Made by a program: the position numbers and the translations under genes. Positions 1-8,507 of a DNA stretch of 64,000 bases are shown here, piece by piece (within the stretch, counting starts at the first letter, position 1; every line of letters begins with the position of its first letter). Under the pieces are notes generated by a model, which saw only the letters and a program-made list of their open reading frames with translations, was not told the DNA's origin and did no database searches. Source of the stretch: UBA3537 sp965658025 (lineage in GTDB: Bacteria; Bacteroidota; Bacteroidia; Flavobacteriales; Flavobacteriaceae); the NCBI GenBank assembly GCA_965658025.1, contig CBFHQL010000004.1, forward strand, positions 62,001-126,000, written 5' to 3'.

Positions 1-2048
1 TTTGTTATGTCGCTGACAAGACCTTTTTCGTCGATACCTGTGAGTTTGATGACGGCTCTAAACACCTGCTGTGAAGAGTCAATCCATTTGGCTAAAATGA
101 TTCTATACGCATAATTTGATTGCAAACTCAATGCGTTAGGGCAATTTTTTTTATGGACTTTGATACCTTCTCGTATGCTCAAAAATCCAAAGACTTTATC
201 CCCAGGAATAGGATTGCAACAGGAGGCTACTTTGTAATTCAGTTTTTCTTCTTCTTTACCAAAAACCAACATGTCATATTTGGACGTAATTTCATCATTA
301 TCTATGACTTCGGGTGATGCTGTTTTTTTACGTTGAATTTTATTTTTGATAAAACTCACCAGCACATTACTTCTTGATGCTGCAAATTTTTTCAACATTG
401 TATTGTCGATACTTCCAATGCCTACCCGGTAGAAAAGATCTAAACTCGTTTGTAGTTTGAAGTAATTGACCAATTCGTTTATCGAACGTTCGTTAAGACT
501 TATTTTGAGTTGTTTCAGCTTACGTCTTAATATTTCTTTTCCATCTTCAGCAATAAGCTTTTTTTCTGCCCTTAAAGAAGATTTTATTTTACTTCGTGCG
601 CGAGCAGTCGTGGCATAATCTAGCCAATTTGAGTTGGGTTTTGCATTTTCGGAGGTAATTATGCTTACTTGATCTCCGCTGTGTAAGGTATGGCTCAATG
701 GTACTAGTTTGCCATTCACTTTGGCGCCTCTAGTTTTCAGTCCGATTTCGGTGTGAATACTGAAAGCAAAATCTAGCGGAGTAGCTTGTTTTGGTAAAGA
801 TTTTAAATCCCCTTCAGGTGTGAAAACAAAGATTTCTTTGGCGTATAAATTGAGCTTAAATTCTTCCACAAAATCCACCGCATTGGCGCTAGGGTTGTCC
901 ATCACTTCTTGAAGTTTTCCAATCCAACTCTCTAAGTTTTCATCATTAGTAGTGGCGCCTTCCTTGTATTTGTAATGCGCTGCATATCCTTTTTCTGCAA
1001 TCTCATTCATGCGTTCACTACGGATTTGAACTTCAACCCAACGGCCCTTAGGACCCATCACGGTGATGTGTAGCGCTTCGTACCCTGTAGATTTTGGTGA
1101 AGAAATCCAGTCGCGTAAGCGTGTGGGATTTGGTCTAAAAAAATCGGTGACAATGGAATAAATCTTCCAAGCCAAAAACTTTTCATTTTTTAAACCCGAT
1201 TTGTAAATGATTCGAACCGCAAATTTATCGTATACTTCCTCAAAAGTAACGCCTTGTTTTTGCATTTTTCGACGTATGGAAAAGATGGATTTCGGTCGTC
1301 CTTTGATGTCGTATTTTATGCGCTCTTTGTTCAATGCTCCCTCCAAAATACCACTAATCTCATTGATGTATAGATCTTGCTCTTCTTTACTTTCTTTTAT
1401 TTTTAGTAATATAGATTCGTAAACCTCTGGTTCTGTGTATTTTAAAGCAAGGTCTTCAAGTTCTGATTTAACATTGTATAATCCAATTTTATGGGCCAAT
1501 GGAGCATAAATATAAAGCGTTTCTGAGGCAATTTTTATTTGTTTATCCTCGCGAAGCGAATGGATGGTTTGCATATTGTGTAGGCGATCGGCAATTTTAA
1601 TAATAATCACACGTACATCGTCATTGAGGGTCAATAGCATTTTTCTGAAATTCTCTGCTTGCAACGAAATGTTTTTATCCTTTTTTAAGCTAGAGATTTT
1701 GGTAAGACCATTAACAATTCGTGCTACGGTTTCACCAAATAATTGTTCGATATCACGAATTGAATATTCTTCGCAATCTTCTACAACGTCGTGGAGTAGT
1801 GCAGCGGCTATGGACGTAGCGTCCAATCCAATTTCGGAAGCGACTATTTTTGCTACAGAAATAGGATGAAAAATATAGGCCTCTCCCGATTTTCGGCGTT
1901 GATCTTTATGTGCATCTACAGCCACATCAAAGGCCTTTCGAATCATTTTTTTATCTGAAGCAGAGAGACTGCGGTAGCTGATTTTGAGGAGTTCTTTGTA
2001 CTCCTTTGCAATAGCAGCGTTCTCTTTTTTGATGTCCTCAGCAGTCAT
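1..2048 (-). CDS. rel: Bifunctional (p)ppGpp synthetase/hydrolase (RelA/SpoT family), 3' end outside window
   Basis: Long Rel-type stringent-response enzyme that makes and hydrolyses (p)ppGpp in the cytoplasm. About 682 residues are visible from the ATG at 2048; the frame stays open past base 1, so the C-terminus is missing. In order: an HD hydrolase domain with HDVVED at residues 86-91, a synthetase domain with GRPKSIFSIRRKM and the G-loop region, a TGS domain beginning near IFVFTPEGDLKSLP, a helical region with a Cys-Cys motif (VASCCNPIPGD), and the start of an ACT/RRM domain. The HD motif looks intact, so hydrolase activity is expected. The loop that reads RFKD in characterised bifunctional Rel enzymes reads RLRD here (residues 310-313). 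Probably only 50-60 residues lie outside. Identity is secure; the balance of the two activities cannot be read from sequence. Confidence 0.95.
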   Translation of the reverse strand, partial: MTAEDIKKENAAIAKEYKELLKISYRSLSASDKKMIRKAFDVAVDAHKDQRRKSGEAYIFHPISVAKIVASEIGLDATSIAAALLHDVVEDCEEYSIRDIEQLFGETVARIVNGLTKISSLKKDKNISLQAENFRKMLLTLNDDVRVIIIKIADRLHNMQTIHSLREDKQIKIASETLYIYAPLAHKIGLYNVKSELEDLALKYTEPEVYESILLKIKESKEEQDLYINEISGILEGALNKERIKYDIKGRPKSIFSIRRKMQKQGVTFEEVYDKFAVRIIYKSGLKNEKFLAWKIYSIVTDFFRPNPTRLRDWISSPKSTGYEALHITVMGPKGRWVEVQIRSERMNEIAEKGYAAHYKYKEGATTNDENLESWIGKLQEVMDNPSANAVDFVEEFKLNLYAKEIFVFTPEGDLKSLPKQATPLDFAFSIHTEIGLKTRGAKVNGKLVPLSHTLHSGDQVSIITSENAKPNSNWLDYATTARARSKIKSSLRAEKKLIAEDGKEILRRKLKQLKISLNERSINELVNYFKLQTSLDLFYRVGIGSIDNTMLKKFAASRSNVLVSFIKNKIQRKKTASPEVIDNDEITSKYDMLVFGKEEEKLNYKVASCCNPIPGDKVFGFLSIREGIKVHKKNCPNALSLQSNYAYRIILAKWIDSSQQVFRAVIKLTGIDEKGLVSDIT

Positions 2049-2136
2049 ACCCTAAAACTAAAACAAACATTTGTAACAAACAACCGCGATCTACACTTTT
2101 TAAAAAAAATGTATGAACATTAAATAGAGGTATGAA

Positions 2137-2934
2137 TTATTTGAATGCGCGTTGGCGTTTAGCTTCAAACATAAGGATACCAGCAGCTACCGAAACGTTC
2201 ATCGAATCGACATGCCCAAGCATGGGAATATGAATGCATTGAGTGGCTTCAGAACGCCACTGTTCGCTAAGACCACTAGATTCTGCACCTACGACAAGAG
2301 CGGTTGAATTTTGAAAATTAGGTTCTGTGTAGGGCTTTGAATCTTGAAGAATAGCACTGTAGATTGCAATGTTATGTTTTTTGAGGTAAGCGATGATTTC
2401 ATCTGATGTCCCCACAGCAATTTGTGTGGAAAAAATTCCTCCAACACTCGACCGGATTACATTTGGATTATATAGATCCGTTCGTGGATCTGCGACAAGG
2501 ACGGCATCAACTTTTGCCGCATCGGCTGTTCGAAGCAGGGCGCCGATATTCCCAGGTTTTTCAGGGGATTCGGCTACTAAAATTAATGGGTTTTTAGATT
2601 TTATATTAAGTTGTGCTAAGGACAAATCTTTGCATTTAGCTAGAGCAAAAATGCCTTCTGTACGTCCACGATAAGCCACTTTTTCATAGATTTTCGAATC
2701 AATTTGAATACACTCAATATTTTTTGCTTTTAATTCTTCTAATGTATTTGTTGAGCATAATTGGGGTTCGATATAAATAGTTTCTATGGTATAGCCACTA
2801 TTGACAGCTAAAAGAACTTCACGTTTCCCTTCGATGATAAACAAACCTTGTGCGCGGCGTTGCTTCGATTTTTCTTTCAGCAACAACAGGTTTTTAATTT
2901 TAGGATTTTTTAAACTGGTGATTTCTTTTATCAT
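2137..2934 (-). CDS. TrmH/SpoU-family RNA 2'-O-methyltransferase
   Basis: SPOUT-class methyltransferase that uses S-adenosylmethionine to methylate a ribose 2'-OH in tRNA or rRNA. The 265-residue protein has an N-terminal substrate-binding domain (MIKEITSLKNPKIK, then FIIEGKREV near residue 32) and a C-terminal knotted domain with the three SpoU motifs: ESPEKPGNIGALLRTADA, VVGAESSGL and HIPMLGHVDSMNVSVAAGI. The exact RNA target cannot be assigned; rRNA 23S position 2251-type and TrmH-type enzymes share these motifs. The start ATG lies only 4 bases after a TATTTTTG -7 element, so the mRNA may be leaderless. It is transcribed in the same direction as the amidohydrolase genes upstream but is separated from them by a terminator. 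Confidence 0.9.
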   Translation of the reverse strand: MIKEITSLKNPKIKNLLLLKEKSKQRRAQGLFIIEGKREVLLAVNSGYTIETIYIEPQLCSTNTLEELKAKNIECIQIDSKIYEKVAYRGRTEGIFALAKCKDLSLAQLNIKSKNPLILVAESPEKPGNIGALLRTADAAKVDAVLVADPRTDLYNPNVIRSSVGGIFSTQIAVGTSDEIIAYLKKHNIAIYSAILQDSKPYTEPNFQNSTALVVGAESSGLSEQWRSEATQCIHIPMLGHVDSMNVSVAAGILMFEAKRQRAFK

Positions 2935-2938
2935 ACCA

Positions 2939-2946
2939 CAAAAATA
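2939..2946 (-). promoter_or_regulatory. Bacteroidota -7 promoter element (TATTTTTG) before the TrmH-like gene
   Basis: On the minus strand the sequence TATTTTTG matches TAnnTTTG and ends 4 bases before the ATG at 2934. A TTG lies 15 bases upstream, shorter than the usual -33 to -7 spacing. If used, transcription would begin at or next to the start codon. Confidence 0.4.
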
Positions 2947-2964
2947 GGGTTATTTTTTTTGCAA

Positions 2965-2993
2965 GAAAAAAGCCCAAGACGTTGCTTGGGCTT
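2965..2993 (-). terminator. Rho-independent terminator of the amidohydrolase operon
   Basis: The arms AAGCCCAAG and CTTGGGCTT form a 9-bp stem with a 6-base loop (ACGTTG on the plus strand). In the minus direction the stem is followed by a run of T. It sits 17 bases beyond the stop of the amidohydrolase gene at 3010. Confidence 0.85.
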
Positions 2994-3009
2994 TATAATA
3001 AGGGGTATT

Positions 3010-4311
3010 TTATTGGTTTTTATATTTTTCAGAATATCTTTTCCACAACTTTGTTTGATGGCTTTCTAAGCTTATGTTTCGCCCATCAATAAAGGCATGG
3101 TCAAGCTGGTTGGTGCGCATATCAAGTGCATCACCTTTACTGATGAATAGGGTAGCGCTTTTCCCTACTTCTAAACTACCGTATCGAGCATCTATCCCAA
3201 GAATTTTTGCAGCATTGAGCGTGATGAGTTGTAGCGCCTCTTCTTTACTGAGCCCATAGGCCACAGTAGTTCCGGCATAAAAAGGGAGGTTCCTGGAATT
3301 CATACGTTCCATATCGCCACTGGCTTCAAGTGCAACGAGTACGCCACCATCGACGAGTTTTTTGGCAAGTTTAAAGGGTAAATCAACATCTTCATCAGCT
3401 TTATTGGGTCTGGAATGAACACGTCTGAGTAATACTGAAACGTCATGATCCTTTAGCAAATCAGTTTGTTTATACGCTTCATACGCACCAACAAGTACAA
3501 TTTTCGCTATGTTGTGTTGCTTTTTAAAGTTCACAGCATCAATGATTCCTTTTTCATCATCCACATGAATGAATAATGTTTGACGACCATCAAAAATACC
3601 TTTTAGGGCTTCAAAGGGTAAGTTTAAGCCAGGGTTTGCGCTGGCATTATGCACTTTTGCATTGTCAAAATATGAAGTTAACTCTTGAACTTGACTGTTG
3701 TACTTTTCATTGACTTTTAATCCGGGATCTTCCCCAAGCCACCAACGTCCTCTACTGAATGTACTCGGCCAATTCATATGAATGCCATCATCGATTTTAA
3801 CTGCGGCGTCTTCCCAATTCCAAGCGTCTAACTGTACTACAGATGAAGTGCCTGAAATTCGGCCTCCTCTAGGGGTGATTTGCGCCATCAATACGCCGTT
3901 TGGTCGCATAGTTTCCACCACTTTTGACTCCGTATTATAGGCAATCAAACTTCTTATGTGTGGATTCCATGTCCCAATTTCTTCATCATCATCTGAGGCA
4001 CGAACAGCATCAATTTCAATAAGTCCTAATGTTGAATTTGGAATGATAAAACCTGGGTAGACATGCTTTCCATCTGCTTCAATAATATCCATTTGAGTAT
4101 TCAGTTTACTTCTGTCCATTTGCCCAACATATTGAAGTGTACCGTTTTCAAAAATAATCAGACTATTGTCTAGTACACTGCCATTGCCAAGGTGTGCCGT
4201 AGCGCCTTTAATTGCCACGGTAGTATTCTGCACTGGAGCAGGTGTTTGTTGCGCATTAAGTGCAAAACATATGCTAAAAAGTGCTATGAAGTATATTTTT
4301 AATGTTTTCAT
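3010..4311 (-). CDS. Secreted amidohydrolase-family protein, metal site apparently lost
   Basis: A 433-residue protein with a signal peptide (MKTLKIYFIALFSICFALNAQ) and the fold markers of imidazolonepropionase-like amidohydrolases: a small beta-sandwich start (LIIFENGTLQYVG), the sequence HVYPGFIIPNST, and at the C-terminus LITLNAAKILGIDARYGSLEVGKSATLFI. In active members HVYPGFID is followed by an H-x-H zinc ligand pair; here the segment reads PNSTLG, so the pair is absent. The start was placed at the ATG at 4311, which gives a clean signal peptide; an ATG at 4350 would add 13 residues and overlap the upstream gene. It lies 10 bases after the larger amidohydrolase gene and is surely co-transcribed. 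It may be a non-catalytic partner of that enzyme. Family is secure, function is inference. Confidence 0.85.
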   Translation of the reverse strand: MKTLKIYFIALFSICFALNAQQTPAPVQNTTVAIKGATAHLGNGSVLDNSLIIFENGTLQYVGQMDRSKLNTQMDIIEADGKHVYPGFIIPNSTLGLIEIDAVRASDDDEEIGTWNPHIRSLIAYNTESKVVETMRPNGVLMAQITPRGGRISGTSSVVQLDAWNWEDAAVKIDDGIHMNWPSTFSRGRWWLGEDPGLKVNEKYNSQVQELTSYFDNAKVHNASANPGLNLPFEALKGIFDGRQTLFIHVDDEKGIIDAVNFKKQHNIAKIVLVGAYEAYKQTDLLKDHDVSVLLRRVHSRPNKADEDVDLPFKLAKKLVDGGVLVALEASGDMERMNSRNLPFYAGTTVAYGLSKEEALQLITLNAAKILGIDARYGSLEVGKSATLFISKGDALDMRTNQLDHAFIDGRNISLESHQTKLWKRYSEKYKNQ

Positions 4312-4321
4312 AATGTTTTTA

Positions 4322-7297
4322 TTAAATTTGATCGTGATCCAAAGTATCACAATGCATTTCTTGTTTCTTTTTGACCTTTACAGCTTGAGTTTTCATGCCC
4401 TTATTTTTCTCTTTGAGCATCATTTGAATCAGTGTATTTCGATCATTTTTGATATTTTCTCGAAGCTGTTGATCGCGTTCGCTATCAAAATAAGTTACCC
4501 CTTCGATAAGTGTTTTTTCTGCTTTTGCATAAACGGACATGGGGTGGTCGCTCCAGAGTACCAAATCAGCATCTTTACCAACTTTGATACTTCCAACTTT
4601 ATCATCAATATGTAACAACTTTGCAGGATTTAAAGTGACCATTTTCCATGCATCTTCTTCAGTAGCACCACCATATTTTACGGCTTTGGCCGCTTCTTGA
4701 TTGAGTCGTCGAGACATTTCGGCATCGTCACTATTAATCGCTGTAACTACACCAACGTTGTTTAGAATGGCGGCATTGTATGGAATAGCATCATTAACTT
4801 CGTATTTATACGCCCACCAATCGCTGAACGTTGAGGCACCAACACCATGCGCTTTCATTTTATCGGCCACTTTGTAGCCCTCTAAAATATGCGTGAAAGT
4901 GTTGATGTTAAAATCAAATTTTTCTGCGACTTTCATCAACATATTGATTTCACTTTGAATGTAGGAGTGACAACTAATAAAACGCTCTTTGTTGAGGATT
5001 TCGGCCAGTACTTCCATTTCTGTATCTTCTCTGTAGGGTTGTCCACTTTTTTTCTTTTGGTCATACGCTTTGGCCCTTGAAAAATAATCCATATACATTT
5101 GTTCGACCCCCATTCTTGTTTGTGGAAAACGGCTGTAGCTACCCCAATTGGATTGTTTTACGTTTTCACCCAAAGCAAATTTGATAAACTTTGGAGCATC
5201 TTTGTACATCAAATTTTTTGCAGATTCTCCCCATTTGAGTTTTATAAGTGCCGAACGCCCGCCAACGGGGTTTGCCGATCCATGAAGGATTTGAATCGTG
5301 GTGACGCCCCCAGAGAGGTTTCGATAAATATCCACATCATCGGCATCTACAACATCTTCTATACTCACTTCTGCAGAGGAGTTTTGTCCCGCTTCATTAA
5401 TACTGGCTGCAGCAATGTGTGAATGCTCATCGACTATCCCAGAAGTGAGGTGTTTCCCACTTGCATCTATCACCGTTGCTTTTCGTACTTTCAAATTGTT
5501 TCCGATGGCTGCAATTTTTCCATCTTTAACCAAAACATCAGTATTTAATAAAATACCATCATCTTCGTTGGTCCACACAGTAGCATTCTGAAAAAGAATA
5601 GTTTTTGCTTCTGGAAGTGTTCTAAACCCATAAGCACCATTTGGATAGGTTACAGGGATAACAGTTTTTTCTTTCGCTTCTTTTTTATCTTTTTTTGTTT
5701 TCTTTTCTTCTTTTTTGTCCGATTTAATAAGTGTCAACTTTTGGGTTGAACCGTTTGTGAAATTGATGGTTCCATTTAAATTTGGGTCATCTTTATCAAT
5801 CTTAGCACTAAAACGCATAAACTGTTGCTGTAAAGTGTCTTTTGTCGTGAAAAGAAGGTGTATCCAATCTTGATCTTGTTTAAGGTTAGAACTTAGATTT
5901 AAACTATCCACTTTTAGATTGGCTTTAGGTTTTCCTTTTGTACCAGAAACCTCAAGAGTGTATTTATGTTCGTTTAAATTAAATGTATATGTACCGTTTA
6001 AGATCTTTGCGTTTATATCTTCAAAAGTTGTTCTTGAGCCACGAATCCAATGCTCATAAACAGCAGTTTTGGGCTCAAAAAAAGCACCAGATGTGATGGT
6101 AAAATTTGCATAACTTCCATTGTGTAGATTTCCAATTTTGTTATTTCCTAACAACTGAGCCGGTACAGTTGTGAGCGCCTCTAAAGCTTCGGTTGTGCTC
6201 AATCCGTGGTCTATAGCATTTTTTATGTGGGCTTTAAATTCTTTAACTGATTTTAGCCCATGCGTTGTCAATGCAAAAGTGATGTTGTGGTCTGCCAAAA
6301 CTTTTGGATTTGTTGGTCTTTGGTTCCATTCTTTCATGCTTTCTAGTTCTAATTTATCGGCCAGAAAACTATTTTCCACATCGTAAGGTTTTGGGAAATT
6401 TACAGGGATAATGAATGCCGCATTGGTGTTTTTTATGGAATTGATACGTTCGTATTCATCACCACCCCCCAAAAGAATGTATTGAATACCAAATTGATCC
6501 CCAACGGCATCAGCTCTGAGTGCATTTGCTCTACTGCCTGCGGCCATAATTTGTACCAAATCGGCATTGTTGTTTAAGGCCTCTATAGAACGGTCTGTAG
6601 TGTTTTGATTTTCTTTTTTGTACCAATCGGCGTCGTTGTACAATTGACGCAACAAAGCCATAGCCCCCATGATGGATGTGGGGTAGGATTGACGAGAGCG
6701 TACACTTTTTGAAAAAGATAAATACTGCGCAGATCGTCCAGAGAGAATTCTCTTGGCATCCGACCCTTTTAAATCTAATGCAATTAACGCTCCATTGCCC
6801 CGTACAATACCATCTTCGATGTGCGTATTGACTACCCCAAAACCTTGTTGCAGTAAAGTTTTGGCTGTTTTCTCATCAAATTCAAATGCATCCATCGCAT
6901 TTTGTTCTGGCCGCACATGGTCGTTCCAATAAAAACCCTCTCGAGATGGGCCATATTGTGGCCCACTTCCGCCACCACTTTTGCGTTTAGGTTTATCCAC
7001 ACCAAAAGTGGAATATAAATCAATAAATGAAGGATAAATACTATGGCCTTGAGCATCAATAACCTCTGAATTTTCAGGGATTGGAATGTTTTTACCGCTA
7101 TTGACCACCAATCCGTCTTTAATCAGAAGTGTGCCATTTTCAATCACCTTTGTAGGTGTGATGTAAAGTTTTGCATTGGTAATCACGGTGAAGTTTGTTG
7201 CTTTAGATTTTACACCATCGTTTTTAGGGAAATAATCTTGTGTATGCCCCATAAAAGCACACAAGAATCCCATGAGTAGGAACTTTATTTTTTTCAT
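4322..7297 (-). CDS. Secreted two-module amidohydrolase (only the C-terminal module has a full metal site)
   Basis: A 991-residue exported protein with a signal peptide (MKKIKFLLMGFLCAFMGHTQ). It holds two amidohydrolase modules joined by a lysine-rich linker near residues 525-545. The first module has IYPSFIDLYSTFG where HxH is expected, so it lacks the zinc ligands. The second has SGIVDEHSHIA (His at 625 and 627), further candidate ligands in ISCHSYIQ and FTHILEG, and NSDD as the catalytic Asp; it looks active. The C-terminus has LNPAKLLHIDDKVGSIKVGKDADLVLW, typical of the family. Substrate is unknown; the family includes imidazolonepropionases and prolidase-like dipeptidases. It forms an operon with the 433-residue relative just downstream. 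Together the pair contains three amidohydrolase modules, one intact. Confidence 0.88.
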   Translation of the reverse strand: MKKIKFLLMGFLCAFMGHTQDYFPKNDGVKSKATNFTVITNAKLYITPTKVIENGTLLIKDGLVVNSGKNIPIPENSEVIDAQGHSIYPSFIDLYSTFGVDKPKRKSGGGSGPQYGPSREGFYWNDHVRPEQNAMDAFEFDEKTAKTLLQQGFGVVNTHIEDGIVRGNGALIALDLKGSDAKRILSGRSAQYLSFSKSVRSRQSYPTSIMGAMALLRQLYNDADWYKKENQNTTDRSIEALNNNADLVQIMAAGSRANALRADAVGDQFGIQYILLGGGDEYERINSIKNTNAAFIIPVNFPKPYDVENSFLADKLELESMKEWNQRPTNPKVLADHNITFALTTHGLKSVKEFKAHIKNAIDHGLSTTEALEALTTVPAQLLGNNKIGNLHNGSYANFTITSGAFFEPKTAVYEHWIRGSRTTFEDINAKILNGTYTFNLNEHKYTLEVSGTKGKPKANLKVDSLNLSSNLKQDQDWIHLLFTTKDTLQQQFMRFSAKIDKDDPNLNGTINFTNGSTQKLTLIKSDKKEEKKTKKDKKEAKEKTVIPVTYPNGAYGFRTLPEAKTILFQNATVWTNEDDGILLNTDVLVKDGKIAAIGNNLKVRKATVIDASGKHLTSGIVDEHSHIAAASINEAGQNSSAEVSIEDVVDADDVDIYRNLSGGVTTIQILHGSANPVGGRSALIKLKWGESAKNLMYKDAPKFIKFALGENVKQSNWGSYSRFPQTRMGVEQMYMDYFSRAKAYDQKKKSGQPYREDTEMEVLAEILNKERFISCHSYIQSEINMLMKVAEKFDFNINTFTHILEGYKVADKMKAHGVGASTFSDWWAYKYEVNDAIPYNAAILNNVGVVTAINSDDAEMSRRLNQEAAKAVKYGGATEEDAWKMVTLNPAKLLHIDDKVGSIKVGKDADLVLWSDHPMSVYAKAEKTLIEGVTYFDSERDQQLRENIKNDRNTLIQMMLKEKNKGMKTQAVKVKKKQEMHCDTLDHDQI

Positions 7298-7371
7298 AGT
7301 AATAAATTTTGCGTTGTTAAATATAAGGATAAACTTTTAAAAGTTTATGATTCAATCTATGCGCTCTTGAT

Positions 7372-8436
7372 TTAAGACCGGTTCTGAAAATACCCCACAA
7401 TAAGCCCCACAACATAACTATAACTTTCAATTCCATGCTCTTGCGCATTTACTTTTAAAAACCCACTATAAAAGTGTTTAAAAAGGGGTTCTAGTGGATT
7501 GTTGTATTGCGCCCAATGCGTTTGTCGTGCTTTAAAATCATCTAAAATACCAGGATTGATTTGTGTTTTTAATGTTTCGAATGTTTCTGGACTTCTTCTG
7601 TATAATTCGTTCAAACAATAGCGCAAAGCAAAAGTATAACCACTATATCTGAAATAGCGATCTTCGTTATTGATACACGCGAGAAAACCAATAAAATTCG
7701 CCTCATTTTCGGCGGCATAACCAATTTGATGTGCTTGCTCGTGCGCCAGAGTCATTGGCATGGAGTTTACAGGGTTGCGGCTGTTCACTTGCGCTTCATT
7801 TGTCAATGGATTTAGATACCCACTAAACCCCATATAGGCAAGAGGAGTGCTCAGTAGAGATAACTTTTGACTTGGATTTTTATAGCTCAAATAAGGATAT
7901 GCTTTAGCGCTATTTTGATACCCCTTTACAGACAATTTCGCCAAAACGTCAAAATCATTGGGGATTGTAACCTGCGCACTGCTATCCTTTGCGAGTTCTA
8001 TGTGAACAGCATTGGTCAGATCTATAATTTTTCTCGTCGTCTCAATCAGTTGTTTAGTAGTGTAAATTGGGTTAAGGTCTTGTTTTTTGTGTAGCGGCAA
8101 ACGGTAGTAGTTTAAACCCCAAAACACATGAAACAAAAAATATAAAATGGATGTAATTATAAGCAAATTGGTGATGGTATTTTTTGGCGTTTTGAGGAGT
8201 TTTTTTCCATGTGTAAAAAACCACCAAAGACCATAGCCAATAGCTGTAATGTACAGTAAATCACCCACAGAAAAGGGCACCCAACCATACAACAGGCGCA
8301 AAGTACTCGAGATTTTTGGATACAATACACTACTGTAATGTTGCTCCACAAAATCAGGGTGTTTGGCTAACATATTGACAACCAGTATTTGAGGCACAAT
8401 ACTAAAGGCCGTAAAAAGTCTTAAAGTTTTAGACAT
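7372..8436 (-). CDS. DUF3810 membrane protein, putative zinc metallopeptidase
   Basis: A 354-residue protein matching the DUF3810 family as I recognise it. The N-terminus holds several hydrophobic segments (near residues 5-20, 55-75 and 85-110), and the rest is likely extracytoplasmic. Residues 232-236 read HEQAH within TLAHEQAHQIGYAAENEANF; HExxH followed by an E about 10 residues later (ENEANF) resembles a gluzincin zinc site, so peptidase activity is a reasonable inference. Substrate is unknown. The gene is single, divergent from pepD, and shares a 71-base intergenic region with it. The start ATG at 8436 is followed by a hydrophobic stretch, which fits a membrane anchor. Confidence 0.8.
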   Translation of the reverse strand: MSKTLRLFTAFSIVPQILVVNMLAKHPDFVEQHYSSVLYPKISSTLRLLYGWVPFSVGDLLYITAIGYGLWWFFTHGKKLLKTPKNTITNLLIITSILYFLFHVFWGLNYYRLPLHKKQDLNPIYTTKQLIETTRKIIDLTNAVHIELAKDSSAQVTIPNDFDVLAKLSVKGYQNSAKAYPYLSYKNPSQKLSLLSTPLAYMGFSGYLNPLTNEAQVNSRNPVNSMPMTLAHEQAHQIGYAAENEANFIGFLACINNEDRYFRYSGYTFALRYCLNELYRRSPETFETLKTQINPGILDDFKARQTHWAQYNNPLEPLFKHFYSGFLKVNAQEHGIESYSYVVGLIVGYFQNRS

Positions 8437-8480
8437 ACTTCAAAAATAGAAAATTATATTTAGGTTTAAGACGATATACG

Positions 8481-8488
8481 TACCTTTG
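8481..8488 (+). promoter_or_regulatory. -7 promoter element (TACCTTTG) of pepD
   Basis: TACCTTTG matches TAnnTTTG and lies 19 bases before the pepD ATG at 8508. A clear -33 TTTG is not seen. Confidence 0.5.
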
Positions 8489-8507
8489 TGGTTCAAAATC
8501 ATTAGCT

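Noticed and set aside
4312..4350. Earlier start codon for the 433-residue amidohydrolase at 4350
   Set aside because: It would overlap the upstream gene and put a non-signal segment ahead of a normal signal peptide.
5665..5725. Lysine-rich tract as a frameshift or assembly error
   Set aside because: The frame is open on both sides and both flanking modules read correctly, so it is a real linker.
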